A stretch of DNA of 64,000 nucleotides, taken from assembly GCA_963691655.1 (NCBI GenBank), contig OY829328.1, positions 17,190,704-17,254,703 on the forward strand, read 5' to 3'. Positions 54,961-64,000 of this stretch are shown here, piece after piece. Position 1 is the first letter of the stretch; each line of letters opens with the position of its first letter. The stretch is from Toxonevra muliebris (Eukaryota > Arthropoda > Insecta > Diptera > Pallopteridae). The notes under the pieces were generated by a model. It did no database searches, was not told the origin of the DNA, and was given only the letters and a program-made list of their open reading frames with translations. A program made the position numbers and the translations under genes.

Positions 54961-57932
54961 TAGATTGATATTATTTTTTTATAGTAGGAAGTATGGAGCA
55001 AGATTATCCAAGTCATCTACTTTTCATTTGCAGCAAATCAAGGGAGAAGTATCCATAACCGTGAAAGAATTGCCGCATTTAGAATTGAGAATTTGTCTGA
55101 CAAATTTTGAATCAGCGTATCGATGCACGAATGAGCTATTTGCTTCAACGTGAGTCTCGGAACTCTGAGTTCCATTTCGAATGCTTCTTTTCAGCTCCGT
55201 TTTTCCGTTCTCCTTAAAACGTATCGATAATTTCGTGATCATGCTTTACTGTTGATGCCAAATCACGTGATTTTTCTTGCAGTCGAACTGACAAAGGCAT
55301 CGTGATACTGAAAACTCTGTCTGAGTCGAAAGATATTATTTTTTCCTTATTGTTCTTATAAAAGATTAATTATGTATTACTGGTTACCTAAAGGTTAAAA
55401 TTCAAATAAAAATGTCGTACTTTTAAACTTTAGGGTTAAACTATTTTATGACGTCAGGTCACGCCACCGTACATTTGCAACTGATTGTAAGTATTTGAAA
55501 AATAAAAGGTTTGAATAAATCTCGGGATCACTTTTTGGAAAATTTCTCTAATTATTCCTAATAATTTGCTGAAGCTTTACTAATCAGAAAATAAGTATGA
55601 ATATTTAACTGAAAATGAAAGTTCGCGGTTAATTTTACAATTTAAAATGCTTTTTTATTGAAATTCTACAGATTTTCTTTATAATTTTTAAATCGAAAAG
55701 AAGAAAATTCGAAAACAAAAAATAATGATTAAAACTTTTACTCCACCAAATTCGTGGGGTAAAGAAAGAAAATGTAGTTACCTATCGGATATTTCTCGTT
55801 CACTCTGCTATTTAGAAAAGTGATCTGAAAAGTGATATACATAGATTTGCACCAGAGATCGCACGATGTCTTAGAAAATAACTTCATAACTATTGGGCAT
55901 ACCACAGATTGCAAATTATTGAAAATCAATTTCAATAATTAATTTTAACTTTCACAAAATATTATAAAAACGATAGTTTTCTTTTTTATTTCGGGGAAAA
56001 ATTAATTAAAACAAAAAAAAAATAATAATAATAATTGCAACACTTGAATTAACTTCTAACGTGTTCACACCAAATAATTATGCAATAATTTTTCACACCA
56101 TTGGACACCATCGGCCAGAATGCTTAGCTGTCTATGTGTGTTTATCTACCCAGCGGGAAAGTTGAAATTGCATGATAATATTAACCGATGCATTTTTCTA
56201 AGAAATTGATTCCAAAAATATATAAAAATTAGATGAAGAACAATGATTCCGGTATTTCACTTCTTTTTATAAAGAAAAAGAATCATTCTAAATTTCTTAT
56301 AAAGAGAAATGGAATGAAATTAAAACTGTATTACAGTACAATCGAATAAGAACTTTGCTTGCCAAATAATCGGTTACTTCCTCGAAGAATGGGTAATGGT
56401 TTGACTTCCCCATGATATCGTTTTCTATTTTGAAATGTATAAACCCAGTTGAACTTTGGATGATCGTAGGAGTAATCATTGAGCGCTCCAAAGCGAGCAA
56501 TCGATTACTCTCTATTGCTCCAGAGCACTTGCATTTTGTACTTCTTTTTAACATTGCAAGTCCTAGCGCATGGAGTACTCGTTTTAGCCTCCAAAAGGAA
56601 TAATAAAGGAGGGCACGATTACGAGCATGAGATCACTTGCATCTCATAGAAAAACAAAACTCCGAAATAGTTCCTCACAAAATTTATGACGCCATAGACT
56701 TGTTATCTAAACCGCCAGTAAGCACGCAAGCACTTGTGTGTGCCAAGGTTCAAATCCCACAACATTTTTTTTAAATTTTATTTTAATTATAATATTATAT
56801 TCAGTTTTGTTCATTATTTTTTTATTTTTATTTTTTTTATTTACTATTATCGTTTTATATATTTATTATTTTATTGGGTTAACTGGGCAAGAGAGAGTAA
56901 GATATACAAATTTGAACTACTCAATCAGGCTGTCTTTGTTTATTATTATTTCTAAAAATAGACCATATAAAATTATGAAATTGTGTCAGTGAGATTCAAA
57001 AATTTTGTTACTGTATTGGAGTTGCTCGTTTATCCCTCCTTTTGGGGTAATGAAGTCATTAATCGTTTGAGGAGTACTCACTGTTTGTGCAACTGGGAAA
57101 CGTCAAATTAATTATACTTTTTTCTCTTGCTGCATATTGTATTTACCGATCGGGTATATGTATGTACGTTTATATTTATTACAATCGCGTGAGACACAAA
57201 AATCATATTGCGCAAAATTTCATGCAAAAACATCATGGAATGTAGAAATAAATATTTACATAATAACGATTTATATTAATTTGGTCAGTGTTTTTGAAAA
57301 TAGTAATTAGTTTTGTATATATTTGTGTTGTGTTGTATCAAATTACTCGATAATTTAAAGCACTGGTAAAATAGTTAAATGTTTCATGAATTGGCTTTAC
57401 TTTGCATATACATACTTTCGGTATATACATGACAAACACATAAACTAAGAATTAAACAAGTTTACGGCTTAAGACTTTGTAGTTTTTTAAATAGTTAGTA
57501 GTTATTAGAAGATTTCTGGCAGGCAAAACTATTTATATAATTGTTTTTTTTTTTTTATTTATTGTGTTATAAAGCTATAACTGTAAATATAACAGAAACT
57601 AAGAAACATAAAACCAGACAAAACTGCTGAAAAGTGCTCTTATTGAGTTTCTTCAGCTGCGTTCACTTTCCAATTAAATCAGGTGTTTTGATGCGCTTCA
57701 GTTTCCTCAGAAGCTTTGAAATGTTGCATTTCCGAAATTGTTAAAAACGATTCCGAATTCGAAAAGAATATGAAATAAAAACATTCAATGAAATTGAAAA
57801 ACTAGAACCCAAATCCAACCAAGGAGGAAGACTGATAAGCCCAAATAAATTCTCACTGGCAAAAGGGGAATACTACGAACAATGTTAGTTTGATAACATT
57901 GAGCGAATAACTAAACACTAAACTAAACAGTA
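54961..57932. other. 3-kb non-coding interval
   Basis: Frames of 62-85 codons on both strands show no domain. A weak tRNA-like B-box (AGGTTCAAATCCC) is at 56747-56759. Poly-T near 57545-57556. Nothing else recognised. Confidence 0.5.
56698..56762 (+). repeat. weak tRNA-like remnant
   Basis: GCCAAGGTTCAAATCCCAC contains a good RNA polymerase III B-box, followed by a T-rich stretch. The A-box region and acceptor stem are not convincing, so this is at most a decayed tRNA-derived repeat. Confidence 0.3.
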
Positions 57933-58918
57933 AGGAGTAAGATTGAAAAAATCTTAACAGACGTTTTACCTAGTAATTTTTTTTGGGTGTAAAATTTAAA
58001 AATTTCTTTGATCTAGTTATCTTTGAAAGATATGTCAGTTGTTATTTGTAATGACGAACATGTTGATTTATTGTGAGTTTGATCAAAATGAGTGAAGAAA
58101 AAGAAGTACGTCTTAAAATTATTAAACATTTTCAAAAAATCCAAATTGGTCCTACAAAAAATTGACCAAAGAATTGAAGGTCTGCCGTCAACCTGTTTCC
58201 AATGTTATTAATCAGTCTCAGAAGAATTTGACCATCGATAGGAAACCTGGTTCGGGAAGAAATCAAGGACCACATGATATTGGGAAAGCCAAGAAAATAG
58301 AAAGCATATTGAAAAGATCTCCAAACACATCTGGTAGAAAAGCTGCCCGGTTAGCCCAGTGCTCTGACTATTTGGTGCGAAAAGTTAAAGCCAATGCAGG
58401 TTTGAAAACATACAAATTAAAAACATCGGAAATTAAAATCGAATTTCATACAAAAATATTCATGTTGTATAATGGACGACGAAACTTATGTACTGACAGA
58501 TTTTACGCAGCTTCCGGGTCAAAATTTGTATGTTGCTGATGCTCGCGGAAATGTCGAAGAACAATTTAGAATCCAAAAGCAGACAAAATTTCCTAAAAAT
58601 TTCCTGGTATGGCAAGCTATATGCAGTTGCGGCAAAAGAAGCAATTCATTTGTTACAGTGGGCTCTATAAATACCGAAATATACATCAAAGAATATTTGA
58701 AAAAAAAAGACTTCTTCTTTTCATAAGAGAGCACAATGTGTCTACATATTTTTGGTCCGATTTGGCTTCATGTTACTACGGCAAGAAAGCTCTGGAATGG
58801 TACCAAAGTAATAACATAGTTTTTGTACCAAGAGAGGCCAATCCTCCAAATTGTCCGGAGCTAAGACCAGTGGAGAGATATTGGGCTCTTGTGAAAGGAA
58901 CTTAAAGAGGACAAAAAA
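57933..58918 (+). mobile_element. DD37E Tc1/mariner element, copy 3 (3' truncated)
   Basis: Preceded by TA (57931-57932). The left inverted repeat AGGAGTAAGATTGAAAAAAT + CTTAACA is the best-preserved 27-bp end in the window. ATG AGT GAA GAA at 58088 is the likely original start. The transposase is broken by a one-base loss near 58138, a deletion of about 45 bp after AGLKTYKL, and an A9 run (58699-58707) that shifts frame. MDDET, FWSDLASCYY and CPELRPVERYW remain. The element ends after TGTGAAAGGAACTTAAAGAG; the right repeat is missing. Confidence 0.9.
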
Positions 58919-59118
58919 ATAAAGAGGACTGCAAATACAACGTAGGTGGTTTGATTGGATGAAATGATTCTCCGACAGAAGAAACTTTTCCCCAGTTTCA
59001 GTGCTGATGAATAGATAAATCGAACTTGAAAATAAAAACGAAAAACAGAAAACTATTGTATTGAACTGAATTCTACGAATAAAGTACAAAGCTGACGGTT
59101 CAATTAATCAGAAAAAAG

Positions 59119-60004
59119 CAGTGGCGTAACACAACGCAAGGGGCCATGGGCTAAAAATTTCAAGGGGGCCCTCAACCGAACCATATATATATGGTCATAC
59201 TGAATCAATCTAACAGAAATAAATAAACTATTGAAAAATATAAAGAACATAAATGTTATTCACATTTCTAGTGGCTTAAAACAAATCTAAATGAATAAAG
59301 ATTTTTGATAATTTCATTTTTAGAATTGTTTCTTGCGAACTTTTGTATCGGCAAAGGTCTTTAATTTGATACTCAATAGAGGTTAGGTTAGGTTGGAGTG
59401 GCTGTCGAGAGAAACACTATGCCTGGACGTCCCATTGTGGATTCACATAGTTGGACCTACAGTTGAACACCGATTCTAAACGGCGGCGTGACAACTTTTT
59501 ATCGTCTTGGTGGTTTTGCTATTACCAACCAAGGTGTGTACTTGTACACTTTGTTATATGTAATTCTCATACACTTCATATTGATAGTTAATATAAAAAG
59601 GTTATGAAAATTAGCCACCAAACGAAGGCAGGAATCGAACTCATATTACTCAAGCGTTCTTGAGTCATGCTATTGCGCAAATAATTTTTTATTAGTTTCA
59701 GTTTAGAACACAAACGTTCGGCCGAAGCGACTGTAACTGCAACTAAAATAGTCAGAAACAAAATTAAAACTATGCAAACTAATGGAAAGTAGGCAGATAA
59801 GGCAGCGTTCTCGATTATAAAAATATTGGCCTTGTGGACATACTAATTAACCCAGTGATAAAATATGAGCAACGAACATTCTCCCAAAAAGCGTCATACG
59901 ATAGTGATAACAAATACACCTCTGTTTAATTTTATGGTTTAGGATTTTTTGGGGGCCGGAGTCCCACATAACCTAACCTTAAGCCGGTTATTGTTACGTC
60001 ACTG
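59119..60004. mobile_element. hAT-like element with CAGTGGCGTAACA ends
   Basis: The left end CAGTGGCGTAACAC and right end, inverted, CAGTGACGTAACAA match at 12 of 14. GGGGGCC blocks lie inside both ends (59164 and 59951). CAGTGGCGTA is a common hAT-type terminus. Flanks GAAAAAAG and GAGCAAAA agree at only 5 of 8 positions, so the target duplication is doubtful. The 886-bp interior is non-coding and is itself interrupted by the SINE-like repeat at 59384-59655. Confidence 0.62.
59384..59655 (-). mobile_element. SINE-like repeat, second copy (related to 25591)
   Basis: Shares with 25660-25850 the blocks TTGGACCTACAGTT, CACCGATTC, GGTGGTTTTGC, ATTACCAACCAAGGTGTGTA and CTTGTACACTTT. The same GGAATCGAAC B-box core (minus strand) follows at about 59630. 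The plus-strand start GGTTAGGTTAGGTT looks like a short (TTAGG) run. The tRNA-like head is more decayed than in the first copy. Confidence 0.65.
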
Positions 60005-60173
60005 GAGCAAAAGCTAAACTGGTGGCGAAAGGTGCTGATTATTCTTCTTTGCGAACCTTACACATTGGGAGTTTCACTTTAAGAACTTCTGGATTTGGTA
60101 GGTAGCTTTAATCGAATTTCAATGGCAATTCGGAGAGATTATTATTTGGCTGGAATGCTATACAGCAGGAAAA

Positions 60174-60431
60174 TTAAATTGTGAGAAAATCACCGATAAC
60201 TTCTAGTTCCATTTCCTCTATTTTATCAACGCTATCGAAAAAATATTTCTTAGTAATTTGTGCAGTATTGCTGGCTGATCGTTTAATTGGTTGTTGCGTT
60301 GTGCTATACTTTCCATAATTTCCTTCGAACTGATGCAGATATTGATCTGCTTCAATTCTGTGGGAACGAATATCAAAATAAGGTACAAACGAAAATACGT
60401 AAGGAGCGGATAATGCTATAAGATTTACTGC
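60174..60431 (-). other. open frame without ATG, possible exon
   Basis: An 85-codon open frame on the minus strand contains YVFSFVPYFDIRSHRIEADQ and ends with KKYFFDSVDKIEEMELEVIG, then DFLTI and TAA (60174-60176). It has more balanced, charged composition than the surrounding chance frames. A TTCCCACAG acceptor-like site lies within it. It has no start codon at the 5' side, so it could be a terminal exon or transposon relic. No family recognised; a frame of this length is expected by chance several times in a window this AT-rich. Confidence 0.25.
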
Positions 60432-62334
60432 TCAGTTCAGTCAAGCAATTGTATATGCATTAATACTTGAAAGGCTATTTAAAAATTTCTAAATTCGGTT
60501 ATATATCTCGGATTCGAGAAAAACATAAAAATCTAATATAAAAATAAATTATTACAAAAATAAATCATTAAATCAATAAGAAACCGAAAACAAGTAAAAT
60601 AGATTTGACATTTTTGCTGCAACAAACTATTGCCAGTTAAAAATACACAAACATGCATACATGCTTATGTACATATGTATGTAAAACATTTTAATATCTA
60701 AGTAAGCAAGTCAAAAGAATAAGTCAAAAAACTGGTTATTTTCTATTTGAGCCTGCATATATTTTTTTTGACGCAAAATAAGCCCAGATACTTGCAGTAT
60801 GCGCACCCATTTTTGTTGTTGTTTGTGATTTTGTTTCGTTGTAAGTTTGTTGATTTTCAGTGCAAATTTCGGTATTATTTTCAATCGGTCTATAGAGTAA
60901 ATTCTACCAATTAGTTATCACATGATAACTCTTAAACTATAAATTTAATTTAAATATTGGTAAATTAAAATTAATTTTTTTGTTTCACTTTTTAAATTAA
61001 AAAAAAAAAAAAGAATATTTATCTGTACTACTTTTGATTAAGGAATTTTTCATGAAGTAGGTCAGTATCTTTCAAGAACAAAGACATAAAAATTATTATA
61101 CCATAATAATAAAATTCCAGTTTTACTATTATTATAATAATTTTTACATATTCTTGTTGTTTTTGCTGTATGTACGCCAAAAAAAAAATTATGTTCGTTT
61201 TCATTTGCGGCCACTGCCATCATTGGAATTCCTATTAGTTTTGCCGGTTTTAATCTTAAATCTCTTGCTCAAAATGGTTTCCAGCTATTCAATTTGATTT
61301 TTTTTTGTGTGACCAGATCATGTGTTTATGTTCTTGTTGTCATTATCACGTGCTCTAAATCTAATTGCGTTCATAAAGTAAACAAAGTGAGTTTTGTTTT
61401 TAGCATTTGGTTTTCTTACCGTAAACGTCAAGTGGAAATCCTATGTATAAAAATTAGTGTGAATTATTTTTGTTTTCAAATCATAGACTTGCAGACTTGT
61501 TACGACAGTTGATAGTTTGATTGGTTTGAGTTGTCTCTCAATGCCTACTTAGACCCAATTAGCATAGAAGTTGTTATTTTTAAGTATGTCACAAAATGTC
61601 GAAACAAGCAATTGTTTGTCCATTTAAAAAGAGAAAAGTTCGCTGCACTTAAATTTTCACAGAACCTTTCAATTTTCTAAATCCCTTGATACGGAATTTG
61701 GTTCAATTTCTAGAGCTCTTCATAGAAGGGCCCCCATTCTTCAACCATTACAATGCATTACCTAGTTGAACGCCATGGCAAAAGAGCTGGAAATTACTTG
61801 ACTTGGTAGTGTTGCTGCAAGCTATCCACACGTAGACATTTTATCTCCTTTATGGTAGATTATCTTCTAAGTTGGATAACATAGAAATCGCTGTCACTTG
61901 AAAATGTAGGTTGATTGTTACAGAGATAATGAAAACTAGAAAAACTATGACTATCAATCAAATCGAACAAAGGCATCTCTTTGTTCCCTCCACTAAAGCG
62001 GACAAGTTGGATCTTAGTCCCCTATCCATTCAAGTCACGATTATTAAGTACTCTTAATAAGTTAAACTTGACGAAATATTCAATTGAAATACTTAATTCC
62101 CCTACGCAAGCCTTTATAGCTTGCTGAACTAGTAGAAAATTCTTTGAAATGATGTGGGATCGCAGGCCAAATTGATTTTCCTACCTTACACTATAATAGT
62201 TAGACGATTATCGCCTAAACATATTTTGCGTTGTGACCTGAAGCCCTGAAGGGTTCGGTTATCACTAAACTAGAGAAGCCAGGAAACCTCTTTATTACAA
62301 AAGTTAGTGGACCTGTCTAGCCTTTGCTATTGAA
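60432..62334. other. non-coding interval
   Basis: AT-rich to about 61.7 kb, then a GC-richer 600-bp stretch that looks like unique or repeat-derived non-coding sequence leading to the TTAGG tract. The 72-codon frame 61294-61512 has no recognised domain. Confidence 0.5.
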
Positions 62335-62434
62335 GAGTTAGGTTAGGTTATGTTAGGTTAGGTTAGGTTAGGTTATGTTAGGTTAGGTTAGGTTAGGTTA
62401 GGTTAGGTTAGGTTAGGTTAGGTTAGGTTAGGTT
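62335..62434 (+). repeat. interstitial (TTAGG)n tract
   Basis: About 20 tandem TTAGG units over 100 bp with two TTATG variants near the 5' side. TTAGG is the ancestral arthropod telomere repeat, which flies have lost from their telomeres. Short runs also occur at 59384. It directly abuts the reverse-transcriptase fragment. Confidence 0.92.
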
Positions 62435-62435
62435 A

Positions 62436-64000
62436 AAACCAAAGAAGCCGCCAGATGAACCGGCATCCTACCGCCCGTTATGCATGCTGGATACACTGGG
62501 CATCATAGGGGACAGGCTCCAGGAGTGGCTTGAAAAGCCAGGAGGGCTATCAGCACGACAGTTTGGATTCAGAAGAGGACGGTCCACGGTCGACGCAATA
62601 CAAACGGTGATGAATATTGCACGCGAGGCCACCAGCGGCAACCAATGGAGAAACGGCAAGAAAAAGTACTGCGCCGTAGTGACGTTGGACATCAAAAATG
62701 CCTTCAATTCGGCGAACTGGCCTCAGATTATGAGTGCACTGAGAGGATTCGAAGTACCGGAGTACCTGTTGCAAATAATCGCAAACTACTTCGACAACAG
62801 AATTTTAATATACGATACTGATGACGGTGTGAAGCAGTATCGTGTCAAAGGAGGCGTTCCGCAGGGCTCCGTTCTCGGTCCAACGCTATGGAACGCAATG
62901 TATGGCGGCATCCTCAAATTGGATCTCCCGGAGGATACAACAATCATAGGATATGCAGACGACATCGCGATAGTGGCAGTAGCCAAACACCTGGACTCGT
63001 TACAGGCTATATGTAATGATGTCATCTCAAGGGTGAGAAGATGGTTATACAACTCGAAGCTGGAATTGGCGGAGCAGAAAATGGAAGTCGTGATATTGAG
63101 TACCAAAAGAGCACGTGAAGAGCTGGTCATCACGGTTGGTGATCATAACATAACATCGTGTCCACACATTAAGTACTTAGGAGTACTTATAGATTCTAGA
63201 ATGACGTTCAAGGATCACGTGAAAGCTGCTAGTGAAAAAGCAGCACGAATAAACAGCGCGTTAACACGCATCATGCCGAATATAAGAGGTCCGCGCGAGG
63301 GCAGGCGCCGACTGCTTTCAACGGTTACTACGTCAGTAATCTTATATGCAGCACCTATCTGGGCGGACAGCAAGAAAACACACCAGAAGGATATCCGTGC
63401 AATATATAGGCTCAGTGCCCTGAGGGTTGCTAGCGCGTATTGCACAGTATCGGACGATGCTATGTGTGTCATTGCAAGTAAAGTGCCCATAGATTTACAG
63501 GCACAAGAGATGAAGCGGTTATATGGACGTGACACAAAATCAACCGAAGCCATAAGAAGAGAAGAAAGACAGCGTACCATCATGTAATGGCAGTGAAGAT
63601 GGGAGTCATCCGAGAATGGTCGATGGACCTACAATCTCATTACGGATATAGAAGAGTGGATATCACGCAGACATGGTGAACTGAATTACCACATTACGCA
63701 GCTGCTTAGTGGCCATGGGTGCTTCAAGCAGTACTTGCATAAAATCAACACCGGAGAAAAAGACCCGTTTTGCCCCAGATGCCTAGAGAAACAGGAGAAC
63801 GCGCAGCATATACTTTTTAAATGCCCGCGTTTTAACAAAAACAGAGATGAGCTGGAGAAAGCCTTTGGAGAACCCCCTACAGAAAGGAATCTGACGACAC
63901 AGATGTGTAACACAGCGGAAAAATGGAATGCAACATGCAAGGTTGCTGCAGATATGATGACCACTCTGTTTGATGCAGAGCGTTTGCGCAAAGTCGAGCG
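62436..64000 (+). pseudogene. R1-type LINE reverse transcriptase, 5'-truncated, with stops
   Basis: Open from 62436 (KPKKPPDEPASYRPLC) and through the 367-codon frame 62484-63587. Motifs: QFGFRRGRSTVDAI, VVTLDIKNAFNSANW (catalytic Asp69 counted from the Met at 62484), GVPQGSVLGP (124-133), GYADDIAIV (catalytic YADD 157-160) and IKYLGVLID. Beyond a TAA (63585-63587) and a nearby TGA (about 63594) the same frame resumes with ENGRWTYNLITDIEEW and GELNYHITQLLSGHGCF. A cysteine/histidine cluster CPRCLEKQENAQHILFKC follows, as at the C-terminus of R1-clade ORF2, and stays open to the window end. Endonuclease and early RT are absent. Higher GC and preserved motifs suggest a younger insertion than the other LINEs here. 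Confidence 0.9.

Overview
The window is AT-rich, intron- and transposon-dense DNA from an insect. I read it as a higher fly (Diptera), possibly a tephritid-like genome. The reasons are the CAA/TTG and TATG microsatellites, very short introns with GT..AG borders, TIL-type inhibitor genes, and the mix of R1-, I- and RTE-type LINEs, Tc1/mariner, hAT, piggyBac-like and Helitron remnants. The species is inference. There are no bacterial-style operons, and I found no rRNA gene or intact tRNA gene.

Layout. 1-13 kb: non-coding DNA with a piggyBac-like MITE (1046-1561), a hAT MITE (2146-2641), the first copy of a small hAT MITE family (4097-4262), a nested element (4940-7025) holding a broken LINE which itself holds a foldback MITE, and a non-autonomous Helitron (10484-11692). 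14-15.2 kb: a degenerate ~22-bp minisatellite. 17.9-25.9 kb: MITEs, the longest copy of a DD37E Tc1/mariner element, a long-TIR foldback element, a SINE with perfect target duplications, a second (internally deleted) transposase relic and a double tRNA-like SINE. 26-40 kb: mostly non-coding, with further copies of these families and a 5' Helitron fragment. 40.5-45 kb: two minus-strand LINE relics (I-type with RNase H; RTE-like). 45-51 kb: small palindromic and piggyBac-like elements.

51.0-55.0 kb holds the only genes I believe are functional host genes: two TIL-domain (10-cysteine) secreted serine-protease inhibitor paralogs, and upstream a small secreted cysteine-free peptide gene with the same exon layout. 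The unit [small peptide + TIL gene] has been tandemly duplicated. In the second unit the small-peptide gene is destroyed and a truncated DD37E transposon lies where its second exon should be. The second TIL gene lost its ancestral splice acceptor but has an in-frame replacement 9 nt downstream, and it keeps a TATA/Inr promoter that the first copy has lost.

55-64 kb: a third DD37E copy, a hAT-like element containing a SINE-like repeat, an interstitial (TTAGG)n tract, and abutting it a 5'-truncated R1-type reverse transcriptase with two in-frame stops that runs off the window end. Apart from the protease-inhibitor cluster the window is a graveyard of mobile elements, and the nesting gives relative insertion order.
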